DNA of 64,000 nucleotides from Erythrocercus mccallii (Eukaryota > Chordata > Aves > Passeriformes > Dicruridae): positions 248,001-312,000 of the forward strand of contig VZRG01000303.1 in NCBI GenBank assembly GCA_013397435.1. Direction: 5' to 3'. The first letter of the stretch is position 1, and the number at the start of each line of letters is the position of its first letter. The notes below the pieces were generated by a model, which did not search any database, was not told where the DNA came from, and saw nothing but the letters and a program-made list of their open reading frames with translations. The position numbers were made by a program, and so were the translations under genes. Positions 14,201 through 26,700 of this stretch are shown here, piece after piece.

Positions 14201-17200
14201 ATTCCTTCAGTAGTTTAACCACTGAAGAGCAAGTTTTGACTTTGTGAATGGGTTTCTTTAAATGTTTAAGATTATCGGTAATCAGCTAATCTTTTTATTT
14301 TAATTTACGTTTTGAAAAATTATGGTTTCTGCTTGTTGGATTGCTGTTCAGCACTTTCACTTCATGAAATAAAATGTATTTCTGTAGCCTATTGTGGAGA
14401 GGCAATTTTCAGGACAAGTGCCATTCTCTTTATTTATCAAACGTGATTTGGTACTGTAATGGTACGTATTAATTTGGAGTAAGATTTTTCCATGCAGTTC
14501 TTTATGCGGTTAGGTTGGGGTTTGAATACGCTGGATATTTTCTGGATATACGCTGCGTTTTTGTGCTAAGGCTGCTTGTGTCCTTGGGCAGTATTGTGTG
14601 GGCAAAGGGATGGATAGAGTGTGAGTTTGCCAAGTTTTCCTGTGTGGTCATTCCCTACAATATCAAGGTATACTTTGTCAGATTCCTTCTCTTGAATGTC
14701 ATATTTAAGTGTAGGTAAGCAACAGTTAATTACTGTACTCCTAGCAGAAATAGTAATTAAAGTCCCAAGTATTTCAAAAGGGGAACGTTGCCTTCAAATA
14801 TTTAAAAGATTTGGAATGTTGCTACCCAAAATACAGTGTTTAAAATATCTCAACTATCCTTGGGGGTAGGAGCCTGGGAGGGCAAGGGAGAGAGTAAACT
14901 TTACTGTTACTTCTACCACGCAGATTACTTCTCTTTCAGTAAAAGCTTGTGGAAAAATACCCATGGTTTTATGTATTTTTGGCAGAAGGATGTACTTTGG
15001 TATATGAAACGGTTCAGCTGTGAAACATTCACTGTAGCCTTTTGTGTGTTTGATGAAGCTTCTCTTCCTAACAGTCTTCTGAGTCAACATTCACTATGCA
15101 GATAGCAATTTATTACTTCTCCCTGACTGGTAGGCTTCTTTGACAGTGTCCTGAGATGTCTTGAAAAAGTACTCTTCTAGTTACTGCCCCAGTACAGCCT
15201 TCTGGAACACCAAATTTCTCCAATCAGAAGTATGGGAACAATATTTAGAGCTTTAGAAGTCCTGTACAACCACTAATTTTACCTTTGGGGGATTTGTGTT
15301 TGGAAAGCCAAATCACTGATGTGGCTCCAAAAAAAAAATCATTACTTGGCAGTATGTGGGAAGGGGCGAGGTTGTTGTGTGTATGGGGCTTTTTTGTTTA
15401 TTTTAGTGGATTTTTGCTCTTTCTTTAACCTCTTTGGACTTCTTAAACATTACCTGTTTTCTCTCTCCTTGGTAAAAGAGTTAACGAAAGAGTTAAAAAT
15501 AAAGAAGCCCGATTAATGTTTCTGTGGATATTTTTTTTTTTGACATTTATCTTCCCCTTTTCTAAGTCTTGGCTTTTTGTTTTTGTCAATAAGCAAGCAC
15601 GTGTTTGCTGTTGAGCAGATCACAATGGTGGATTTTTGCATGGTCTTCCTGGGAGTCATTGTCCAAGGAGTCAGTCCAAGGTCCTTGGCTGTCATAAAAA
15701 ACAGGACTGCATGTCCACCTTGACACTGCTGCTGTTCACAGCACATCTGTTAGTGCAGACCCAAGTCTGTCAGCATCTCCAGCTAATCCCTTGAAACGTG
15801 AACTGACGTTGTTAAGAAATATCCTGAGGTACTCTGAGATGTTGTTGGGACAGACATTGAGGATCGTAACTACTCCCAAAAAAAACCTGGCAGAGTATTT
15901 ACAGTGCTGCATGCACACACTGAAAGCACTGAACTTGAGAACACTTAAGGTTCAGTATAAAACCATAAATTATATTGATGGTATTTGTGTTTTCGTTTAT
16001 CTTCCCAGCATGGCACAGCGTGTCTGTCTTTTGTGTTTCCCAAAAACAAATTTCTCCTCCAAGTTGAGGTTCATTTTTGAGAAACGTGGGCAATGCAACT
16101 ATGTGAGATTTGTACATTGCATTTGTGCCTTAGCAAATACTGCTTGTCTTCTGGTTCACTGAGCTTGTCATAAATATTAATTTAATAGGGCTGGTACTGT
16201 TTTATGCATTGTGAATGTACAGATTGAGGAAGAGATAAATTTTATTGATGTAGGCTGTCACTGGAACTTACAGTGTTTGTAGGCTTAAAGGAGCTCAGAT
16301 TTACAGTATATATGTACAATAATCATTCTTCAAATTATTTGAAGACATTTTATACAATATATGATTGTTCTTTATTATATTCCCAAATATTTCTTACCTT
16401 CCATCTCTCACACAAAACCAAGTAAGTTGCCCAGTACTTTTTGTCTTTTTTCAGCCTCCTGTGGTTTACAGTTGGAAGAGTTCTGCATGAAGTGATTGTC
16501 TAATATTGCTGGGAAGTATTTGACCCTACGAGTTTGCTTTTGAATCTTGCTGTATAGCAGGGACCTGTTTCCTTACTATACTCAAAAGTAAACCCATTTT
16601 AAAAACAAGCTTCAACATACCACATGATCAGCTTCTAGAACAGTCTTGAGAATTGCCTTTGGTTGTAGATCACTTCAGATGCAACTGCAATTTCTTGATT
16701 TTTGAGGACTGATGCTTACTTAGGAAGGAATGGAATCCTATTTGGTTTACTGCTTACCCTGAGGGGGAAAAGTTATTTCCACAAGCCAAATATAAATTAC
16801 ACCTTTTTTGGAGGGGAGAGGGAGAAAGTTTTGTCTATTGATTTTTTTAGATTAGACTACATATAAAAGTATTCTTTTCTTGTGTGTTCCAGTTAATTGG
16901 TTGGGATTCTTAACCTTTGATCATGAATCTTGTTCTTTGGCAAAGCCTTACATGTTGAAGACTGCCTTTCTAGAAGAGGTCTGAAATTTGGAAATACATG
17001 TAATCTTGCATGCAAAGCCCTTCTCTACTTATTAAATGCATATATTGACAATCTAGGTATGTAGAAGCCAGTGCATGTGTTTGGTTGCCCCTTTCACTGA
17101 AACTAGGCACGACGGCAGTCCAGTGCATGATGGTTGGAGTCTGGAATGAGATGGGGGCACGGAGATACCGACATTTGCCTCCCTTTAACTTCTGCTTTGA

Positions 17201-17279
17201 CTTTCTCAGCTTCCTCAGCTGTTTTGGAAGTGACACGAGCAGTCACGCTGGCCATGCATTCACTAGCATATTGTACATG

Positions 17280-17960
17280 TGGTGCAGAACGCGTTCCCTT
17301 TGTCGCATCTCCCGTCGGTGTGTGCGGCTCCGCCGTCCCACGCCACTTCTTGGGACTCTGCTGCGCTCTGCATCGATTCAATCACAGGCTTCGAAAACAA
17401 ATTATTCTGAGTTATCAGGGTAGTTACAAAGGGCAGTGGTGGGAAAGCACCTTCCTAAACAGCATCTCCACGGCGATTCCCGGGGCGCTGGGAGGCTGCC
17501 CGAGCCCCCCGCCGCAGTCCGTGCCCTTCCCGGCGGCTGCGGAAGGTGGCAATGTTGTCAGCAGGAGCCCAGGGAGAGCTGATCTCACCGAGGCAGCCGC
17601 AGAGCGTATTTCCACAGCTTTCTCTGGCGTCAAAGCTCCACGTCCGTGAAATAAGAGCCTGCAGCAGGGGGATTCGTTCGGGTTTGTGCGCCATCACTTC
17701 TGCACCACTCGCAATAACTCGGTGCGCTCTCCGTGCTGGGTGTGGGGATGCACATGAGGCGAGCACCGCGCTGCTCACTCACACAGCTTTGTTCGCCGCA
17801 AGGCTTCTCCGTGCGGGCTGCCTCTGAGCTTGCAGACCGACACCCATCCTCCACCCGGGAGAGCGAAACTGAGCTCTTTAAGTGAAGTTTCATTTCTGAA
17901 AAACACTTGTAAATGTTTGTGAAACCCGGTGTCGTTTTCTGCCCGCTCCCCCGGGATGTT
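17280..17960. promoter_or_regulatory. CpG island, possible internal promoter or enhancer
   Basis: A sharp rise in GC and CpG content stands out from the AT-rich intron. By eye I count roughly 50 CpG dinucleotides between about 17290 and 17960, where flanking kilobases have only a few each. Dense spots include 17290-17345, 17470-17535 and 17760-17820. CpG islands in vertebrates usually mark promoters of genes or non-coding RNAs. Several frames on both strands are open here, including a 171-codon plus-strand ORF at 17134-17649 and 87-107-codon minus-strand ORFs. This is expected where stop codons are rare, and none resembles a protein I know. Either strand could be transcribed. Confidence 0.7.
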
Positions 17961-18639
17961 TACAAACTTTACTTTGAATTGAGCTTACCAGGGGAGAAAC
18001 AGAACTTCCCTGCATGCCACAGTCATGTTAAGAGCTACCTCCTGGCTATGACAGGCTTTTAACCTGTTGAAAGCCTAACAGACCTGTTCCAGACGTTGAT
18101 GGGGATGTTTTTCTTTTCATATTGCAGCTAATTCAGCGAATCTTTTCAACTTCTTCAAATTATTCTCTCTAAGACTTTTGTGATTTGTGATTCTTGTGAT
18201 TTTTAACATTTTCCTGTCTAATGCTAATTCTTGATTCTTGAGGGAAAGTACAAGAAAGTTCTTGGTTTATGTTATCCCCTTCCTTTCCTCTTGACTGTCT
18301 TGATGCTGCACTGGTAAATAGATCATTGATTTTAAGTTATCATGGAACCTTTCAACATATTTAACCACTGGGTTCACCTCTCATTCTGTGTTCCTTACTA
18401 AGCTTTTCTGACAAGATGTAATAGATCTAAACCATTTAGGAGGTCAAATGGGAAAAAAAAATTAAATGTTCTTGGTGTACTTTATGGTAAGCAGAGAGTA
18501 AATAGAATGACGTTACTTTGTAATCCCCCACCTTCCTCCTCAACTTTATTTGCAACGCAGATGACAATTTTCATTGGACTTCGTGTCTAGTTACTTGTTT
18601 TTTGTAAGATAGGAAGGCAGAGCTAAGGTAACTAATGCT

Positions 18640-18998
18640 GTACAACTTCTGAGACTGCGAAGTTGTGTGGGGGGGGTTCTGATTTTCTGAGTCTGTAAAG
18701 TTTTCAGTTTGTCAGTAGCTGATTTTTGTTCCCTTGAGAAAATTCATTCTCTCAAGGAACGGTGAGAGAATGTGAGTAAACAACTTTTCTGTTTTTCATA
18801 ACATTTCTAGGTTCTCATGGCGATCTCTCTCTCAGGTGTTGTTTTTGTTACTTAACCAATGGAGAGAGATGTCTGTTCTACTGACCAATGACATGCCTTT
18901 CTTAATGCAACATATTATAAAAAGGCTGGGCAAATTGTAAATAAAGCCTTTCTGATTCTTTTCTACCTTGGAGTCAAGCTCTTCACTGTGTCCAACAG
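18640..18998 (+). mobile_element. Solo-LTR-like element (endogenous retrovirus remnant)
   Basis: The block has the layout of a retroviral LTR in plus orientation. Two CCAAT boxes (18856-18860 and 18885-18889) are followed by a TATA box (tataaaaa, 18916-18923), a polyadenylation signal (aataaa, 18940-18945), and a short U5-like stretch that ends near 'tccaaca' at 18991-18997. A short inverted repeat ('ccttgaga' and 'tctcaagg') lies upstream in the U3-like part. No gag, pol or env frame is adjacent, so a solo LTR is most likely. I could not find a target-site duplication, and the left edge, somewhere at 18639-18660, is a guess. A host promoter downstream of the 17.3 kb CpG island is an alternative reading. 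Confidence 0.5.
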
Positions 18999-21900
18999 TG
19001 ACATGTGTGTGTGCATCTCCTTCCTAATTCATGTATTGGACATGCTACTCCCTGCCTTAAATAGACACTGAAGGTCTCCAGAATTGCTTTGGTCTCTGTT
19101 AAGCAAAGATTGTTTGCTGGGTACCAAAATGTGTTGCTGTAGGGATACTTTGCCTACCATTGCTCTTCACTTTATTGTACAAATGGCCCAGCAGTCCAGG
19201 AGAACCATGGATAATGAATCCTTAGTTGTAAAAATAATGTAAAGGAAGACTTTCAGAAACTAGTTGGGATTTTGAGCAGTTAGTCTGGCAGAAACTGCTA
19301 TATTCTGTCTCTCCAAATCAAATGACAAGCCAGTGAAAGCTTTCTGTTTTGCTGTGCTATATGGGAGAATTTTCAGTTTCAAAATTGAAACTGGAAAACA
19401 TAATCTCCAACTCCAAACAGGAGAATTTAAGACATGGTGGGTTGTTACCACTGTAATTTTTGTAATTATTTCTTTTTGTAGGAATAGTCTTATTGCTTTA
19501 AGAATAAAGTGAAATATTTCACCTTGGGACTTTCTTTAAACACTGCTGAGTAATGCAGTCTCACACTGTAGTGATAACAATTTGTCTGAAGAAAGGACTT
19601 TGTGATCATAAAATTTTTATGTTGAAGTAGATGCTACACACAATATAAAGCATGAAAATAAACACATTTGGAATTTTGTTTTCTCTTTTCAAACCAAAGG
19701 AAAATACTTCCCTGTGATTTCAGAGCATTGTTAACAAGCCCTCATAGCTATTAGGAACCTAAAATGGTAAACAGCTTAGTAACAAAATTATATTAATAAA
19801 CCTAACATCCAAATGACTCCACAATGTACATATGGTTCCATTTTACACGACAAAAGAAGTTTTCTGAAGTCCATTTGCCTACAACAAAGGTTTTAATGGA
19901 ACAGTGTAGTGATTTAACCTCATCTCTGCTTATCCTTTTTTTGAATGTAAATATGAATGCCAAGACAATTAACCGGGTAATTTACCCAGGCAGACAGAGC
20001 TGAAGTTCTGTAGGTAGGCCCTGCTTTAAGGGTAGGTTGGCGTGCTGTCTCCTGCTCAAGTGCATATCAACCTTCAAAGTGTCTTAGCGCTAGGGATAGT
20101 TCACCCTCAGGAAGTTTAGTTTAGATAAGCATCTGAGTTTTTTTGGGTACCGAAATCTGGACTGCAGCAGCAAAATCTGATGAGCACGGGCTCTCATATC
20201 TGAGTCAGCAATGGGGCTGGATCCACTCCTGTTGTTCAGCACTTCCACTGCCAGGCCCAGCCAGAAGCAGAAAACACAGATCCGTGAGAAGAAAAACCAG
20301 GGAGAAGAGAAGGGAGCATACCTCAAAAAAGTATGAGCAGGCTTCAAAACAGTTTGTGTAGGTTGTGTGCGAGGGTGAGGAGCTGTGAAGAAACTCACAC
20401 CTTCTCCCAAAGTGGCCTTCCAAAACCTCAGGGCGAGTTTGGTTCTCAGGAGGCTCTTGGCTTAGCCCTCTGTAGGCGGGGCTGTGCATCAATAGCACCT
20501 GGAGTCTGGGCTGTTTTGCTTGCCAGATGAAAAAGTGAACCTATGAAATTAAGGTGGATTTTTTCCCCCTGCTTCTGATGCTTCGCAGTTAACAGTATTT
20601 CAGGTGTCACAGGGCACACTGATCTGAATTGGAATTTTAGACTTGGAGAAAAAACTATCCACTCGAATGGCGATCTAAGCAAGAAAGATACAGAAAAGTA
20701 ACAAGGAGAAGAGAGTTGATGTATTTTTCTTAGTGATCTCTGGGTATTACCCAATTTTATAAGCTTTTTTCCTCTGCACCCATTGTTTCTAAACCTTGTT
20801 GCTCATGAATTCAACCCTTTTCTGTAAGTTAAAGAAAGTGGCTTCTGTCTCTAGAACTCAAGTGAACTGCTGTGGTTCTGCCACAGCAAATATGTCACTT
20901 TATGTAGGTTTTTTGCTAAAAAGGAATCTTTTAAGTATTTATAGACTTCTGAGGCTGAATTTCCAATCTAGTGTCCATTTCATCTGTGGAGATTAAAGCA
21001 CTTGCCAGATTTTGACAGGAGAAAGTTGCCATGACTGAATGGCAATGCATGCCCAGGACAAGGCTTGTGAATCACAGGTTCATGAAGCAGCCTCCTGAAG
21101 ACACACCTGAAGCTTAATTCTGTGTACCATGCACAGAAGGAAGTTCTTGCTGTGACTTCATTCATGCTTTTGGCATTCCAATGTTATTTCTGGTGATAAA
21201 AGAATAATAGAATGAATAAGCAGCTAAAACACAAGGGAAGAGAATGAATTTAATCTTTAGGGAAGGTGAGAACACACCCCAGTTCTCATCACTTCTGTAT
21301 GCCATGTTCTAATGACTGTTCTAATCTCCATCCAAACTTCAATACTAGGGATTAAATTGTCAATCATTTTTAGAAGTTCATCTTTCAGAAGTTCTAAAGT
21401 CTACTTTTCAGAAGTGACCTGGTACTGATTTGCATGTATTTACATCTTGATAAAATGAAATTTAAAAAAAAAAATTTGAAGAACAAAAGGGAAATGTTTA
21501 AAATCCCTAATATGTAGCTGAAAAAACCTCTGTGTATCTCTAGCTTTACATGTAGTGTGAAATAAAAAATAGAAAATGGAGAAAAATGTCAAACACCATA
21601 AAGTGTCTAGTATTCTTCAATGATTACAGGCCACCTTAGCTTGGCTTTATTTCAGAAGGTACTAAGGATGTGTTTCACCTTCTTTGCTATTAAGCTTAGG
21701 AAATTGATCACTTCTACTGACCACTACTTTTTTTTAGGTAATAAATTATTTTTGTTACATTTCTTCTTACTTCTGTTTTTTAGTGTAGAAATGTGTTGTA
21801 CTTTTTTCTCACTTTGTTGCAAAATACAGAAGAAAAGGTATTATTTTTAACATTCATGTATACTGATGGCTGGCTGTTGACATCAGTGAACTTCAGTTAA

Positions 21901-23209
21901 AGTTTTTAGGTGTATATATTAAAGTACAGATCAGCTGATTTTTCAGCTGGCTGTTGATTTTTCAGGGCCCTATCAAGTTTTGTGAAATAAAATTAATGAG
22001 TATCATTGTCAACTTTCTGAACAATACTGATTTGTTGGTCACTGGAATATGCATGACCTCTGGAGAAGAGCAAAAAAAGGATGGTTTTGGGTTTTCTAGC
22101 TGGTCCAATGTGGCCAGCTGGTATAACAAAGGCAAGAACACGTGGAGGATGTTCTTACCAGGAAAGTGGTGTGTTTACTTAGCCTGTGGTTCTTCAGGGA
22201 GCAGGTTTCCCTAAAAAAGTTGTAGGTGGCATGAGGTTGGTCAGAGGGCAGACACTTGTCTGACCTTTTAGTAACAAGTCCTTACACTAGAACAAAACCC
22301 AAACATGTTTTTATTTCTTGAATTGCCACAAATGGAGTGAGAAGCTGAGGAACTGGGACTGAGAGACGTCTACAAGTTTTGGGCTCATCTGGATCTTCAT
22401 ATGTAGAACTGCAGCTGCACAGACAGTATAACCCTAACAGCTGATTTAATTAGGATTAATATTGAAAGTAATGCAGCTATCCTGCTTAGTCTTTCCAGAT
22501 CTTTATTTTTTCATTGTGGTCAGTCAACATTGAGAAATTTGTATTTATTATGTAAATATTTTGGGGGAAAGTGATATATGTGAACACTTTACTACCACCA
22601 GTTACACGCCTTAGCTATTCAGGATGAGTTTTGGCTTCCTTTGTATTCCCCAGAAAATTATGATTAAACTAACATCTACACATAAGGGTTTCATTGGTTT
22701 TGGAGTGGTGAAATGATGTATTTTACACTTCCTGTTAACAATTAGAAATGTGAAATGGAAAGGTGTCTGTTGAAGAGCGCTTTATTTGCATCCTCTAGAA
22801 ATGAAGGTATTTCCATACTTTCCTCGCCCCCATATTTCCTAGCCTACCATCCTGCTCCTGTGACATGGTGGAATTGGGATACTCTGTTATTTCATGGATC
22901 TGGTAGCAGCTACAGGGGTTTTTTTACACTGTCTTTGATACAGCGGTTGACTAAAATATGCAGAGAATCTTTTTTTTCCAGGCAAAACATTTTATAGATT
23001 TTTTTTAATATATGTCTCAGAAATATCAGACTAAGTGGACTAAGCACTATTGAAAGAAGTAAGCTCAAGGGCTGCAACTCAACCTAGAATCTCTTTTGTG
23101 TAGTTTTAGCTACCAGTTAGTTCAAGAATAGAATAAAATAATGCCGTTTAATAATGTATTCTCATAACATGAAATTAGAGAGGTGAAGATTGAAATCCCA
23201 CTCTGTGAT

Positions 23210-23230
23210 GTCTACCCTCAGAGGGTAGAC
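23210..23230. repeat. Perfect 10-bp inverted repeat with 1-nt spacer
   Basis: The arms 'gtctaccctc' and 'gagggtagac' are separated by a single A, so the whole 21-base block is a near-perfect palindrome. It lies just upstream of the second CpG island. It could be a homodimer binding site or a chance palindrome; with so short a spacer an RNA hairpin is unlikely. Confidence 0.9.
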
Positions 23231-23339
23231 AGTGAATGAAGAGAAGGAATGGAAAAGATCTGTGTTGGATACAGGCTGCCTGCCTTGGTATCATGTTATG
23301 TCTCTCGTGAATATCTTAGCAGTGAAAAAACAACCCACC

Positions 23340-23780
23340 CTGCAGCAGCGTGTCCCTGTTTTCCTTGGCACCCTTCTGCCGCCTGCCTTCGAGTGAAGAA
23401 ATCAGAAGTAAAGGGAAAGAATCGCCAAAGTCAGCGCTTAAGCTGATTTAAGCCTGGGGAGGAGGGGAGGGGGCTGAAGTTTATCCCAAGCACAACCTCC
23501 TGTTTGAGTGGAATACATGGGGATGGAGCAGCTCTGGTGTAGCGTGAGCCCCAGCGTCGCCCCATCCCAGGTGTATTCTGGCTCAGGGTTTGCGGGGAGA
23601 GCAGGAAAATCCCGGGAGCGGGGCACGAGCCGGCGGCGGGACCAGCCCTGGACTTTCCGGGCCCGGCCGCGGCGGGAGGAGGACGAGGAGGAGGAGGAGG
23701 AGGAATGCTGCCGCCCTGACGTCAGGAGCTGCTCCTGGGAATGTTTTGCATTCCTCTTCCTGGCAGTGGTCAGGTGGCTT
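23340..23780. promoter_or_regulatory. CpG island with CRE and TEAD motifs, candidate internal promoter
   Basis: Second CpG-rich island in the intron, with about 25 CpGs by eye and a core at 23520-23730. It contains a GC-rich stretch (cggcggcggg, ggcccggccgcggcggg), a GGA repeat (about 23678-23705), a full palindromic CRE, and three TEAD-type GGAATG/CATTCC motifs. A TATA-like sequence (tttataataaaag) lies about 150 bases downstream at about 23877. These are typical promoter parts. The ORFs crossing it (135 codons plus, 107 codons minus) are low-complexity and look like by-products of composition. Confidence 0.65.
23702..23754. promoter_or_regulatory. CRE palindrome with flanking TEAD (M-CAT) motifs
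   Basis: The full CREB/ATF consensus TGACGTCA is at 23717-23724. It is flanked by GGAATG at 23702-23707, GGAATG at 23738-23743, and its reverse complement CATTCC at 23749-23754. The last two form an inverted pair 5 bases apart. The sequence matches are direct; binding is an inference. Confidence 0.6.
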
Positions 23781-26700
23781 CCAGCAAGAAGGAAGGAACA
23801 GCCGCTTCCAAAAAGAAAGAAAAAAAATTGTGTGTGTGTGGGGGGGGCATTGAGAGCGCACGGAGGAAAAGAACACTTTATAATAAAAGTATTGTGGGGG
23901 AGGCACTTTTATTAAAAGCCAGATTGGGAATTAGAACCAGATGTTCTGCATTCGAAAGCTGCACGAATGTTAAATGCGTTTATTAATGACTGTGATGGCT
24001 GAGGTATTTGGCTGTCTGCCTCACTTTAATCTCATTGCTCCGTATTAAAAAACAGTTGAGAAAAACATATTTTTTTTTGTACCCAACTTTAGGCAGCTTC
24101 CTTTATACAAACATCCATTTAAAAAAAAAATGACAGCATTTTTATGGGAGTATAGCCACATATATGAAAGCAAGAAACAAGCAGGGAAATGCCAACATTT
24201 GCCTTGTTCTGTTAGTTTTAATATATAAGTTGTGCTGAAAATTATTGCCTCAAAATTTTGTTTTCTTCTTGATTTGTGGTTGTTGGATAACGCGTATGAT
24301 GTAAGTTGGAGAGGTCAGAACATGCGATTACTGCTGTTCACAAAGTACTTCCTATTCCCTTAACTCTCCCTCTTTAAAGTCCCTGTCAAAGCCTGTATTT
24401 AAAGCACAAGAGTAGATTCTCAGTCCGAGGTGAGTAAAGGAGGAATTGCATTCACCACAGGCAGTGCTTGTGAAATAGCTGCTTTATATCCTTAGATGGA
24501 CCCAAGTGTATGTTATATCTCCATTTCAAGAGCAGTGTGTCTCTGCCTTGGCAGTGCTGCACATTTGGGAGTACTGAGCACCAAGAGCTTCCATGGGGAC
24601 CTCTGCTTTGTGTCTCAGTGGAGATGAGATACAACACCATAGCCTGTACAGGCATAGGCAGATTTGGGGTATCCAAATACAGGCATAGATCCTCGTCCCA
24701 TCCTTGGGCTCTGTTGAATGCAGATCATAGGATTTTCTATGTGAAGCAAGGACTGTTGGAGAGAGAGACAGCTCTGTGCCATGTGTCTCTTCAGTTCACA
24801 AGTGTGGCAATGCCCTGAACCTGTGCCTTCTTTATCCACTTGAAAGGGGAAAGAATCATTTTCTCTGTAAGCACCAGAAACCCGCTCTTTACATGGTGGG
24901 GCATGGCTGTTTTGTATGAATTCCAACTTCCTCGGGCAGGGCACAGATCCTATCAGGGGCTGGTGGAGCTGAGCTGCCTCTGGATTAAGGCTGGGAGAGG
25001 CCATACCAATAAAATTGCACCAGAGAGGCTTGCCCTTGTCCAGCAAGGGGTTTTCTTTTAATTCATCCTGTATTTTCCTGTTCATTGACACAAAGTTGTA
25101 TTTGGGCGGAGTTACCAAGGTTGTTCACAGGCAGTGTATTTGGTGGTGTTGCAGGAAGCTGGTGGGATGGGGAACATTTGGTAGTTTTGGGGAAGTTTCC
25201 TTGGGCTCTGTGCCCGGGTCAGGTGAGGCCCATGAGCACCCATCCATTTCCTGGTACCGACTGAAGTGAACAGCAGCTTCCTGCTACAGGGTGGATGCTC
25301 TGCTGAGGAATTTCCAGAAATGCTGAGAAGTGCTGACTCATAGCTTACGGCCTGTCTGGGCTGAGGGGAGGTTTTCAAATCCTTGGCTGAAGCCAGCAAA
25401 AATGTTGCTGTAATGTACTGTTTTATTTTTAGCAAGGGGGGAGGCTGTGTTGCTTAGGATGAAATGCTTGTGAGTGGTTTCAAAATGACAGACACTTTTA
25501 ATTTTTTTTCCTTTTCTATTTTTAGAACTTGGAAAACAGGTTGTTTTGCTAAAATACAGACACTTCTCTGTTTCCCTAGTAAATGGGTTGTTGTAAAGGA
25601 GCCTTAAGGATTTCATGCAGGAAGACTTTTACCACCACTGCAGTTCAAAATGTCCTTCAGGGTAGGAAATACTGATCTGTTTGAGACTGAACCTCGGTTG
25701 GCACTTACTTGCATGTATTTTTCACTTCTGCCGAGGTGGGACTGCAGTTCCAGTTGCTGGAGCTGAAATGTAGCCAGATATTTGCTGCTATTACAAGATC
25801 ATTGTAAAACTTGGTGCTTGTGTTTCATCCTCCCTTGTTTTTAGCAGTCACTTCACAAGTAATGTGCTGTGCCTTTTCGTTTTTTTTCATTCTGAACAAA
25901 AAAATGCCCTACAGTGTTTTCTGCTGACTTCTGCCAGAAACAAGATTGAGGGAGGAGTCCTTTGAGGCTGTACCGTCACTCGAAATGCAATTTTGGTGAT
26001 TAGATTATGAGGGCAAAAGTAGTAGTACTTTGGGATAATCTCCAATGTATGCACTGTCCCAGAGAATATCATAAATGAAATAAAAATCTGTATAAACTCT
26101 TTTGCTTCTAATTTCTAAAATTTGCTGTCAGCTGTTCTTCATTCACAGCTCTGTACCTCTATGTATAGCTGTTTGCTGCCCTTTTTTTTACACCTTAGTA
26201 GAGAACTGATTCTACAAATGATTTGTTTCTAACCACAGTGCTAATAATTTTTGAACCTGTAGCATAAAGCATCACATTTTGCAAATATGAAGAAAAAAAC
26301 CCACAACTCTTACAGCAACCCTGCAGTGTCTGGCATGAGAATAATTGGTGCACATTCCCTGAAGTTGCTGGTGGACAGTGTTTAACTGCTCTCCTTTGTT
26401 TTTGCCCTGGGACTGAGTGATATTACCTGTCCAGCAGGGTCCTCATCTGATAACAACAAAAAGGAAAAGGATAGCTCTATGCAGGAAGTACAGGAACATT
26501 GGACAAGGCTATTTCCATGATGTGCTCATTTATTAGCTCATCACTGTGCAAAAGTCCCAGTCTTAGTCATTTTAAAGTAAATACAGTGTGTGCACGTGAG
26601 CTGTTGGTGATTTTTGTGGACAGAAAGAATTGTAGGCTGCACATCTATCACAAAATTTCACAATCAAATCCACTTTTACTAATCACTCTAACCTTGCCAG

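Noticed and set aside
17134..17649. 171-codon plus-strand ORF over the first CpG island
   Set aside because: Several frames on both strands are open in this GC-rich block because stops are rare. The peptide has no recognisable domain.
23508..23915. 135-codon plus-strand ORF over the second CpG island
   Set aside because: The sequence is dominated by a GGA repeat (Arg/Glu runs) and compositional bias.
24615..25118. 167-codon minus-strand ORF
   Set aside because: No family resemblance, no convincing splice sites, and other frames over the same block are also open.
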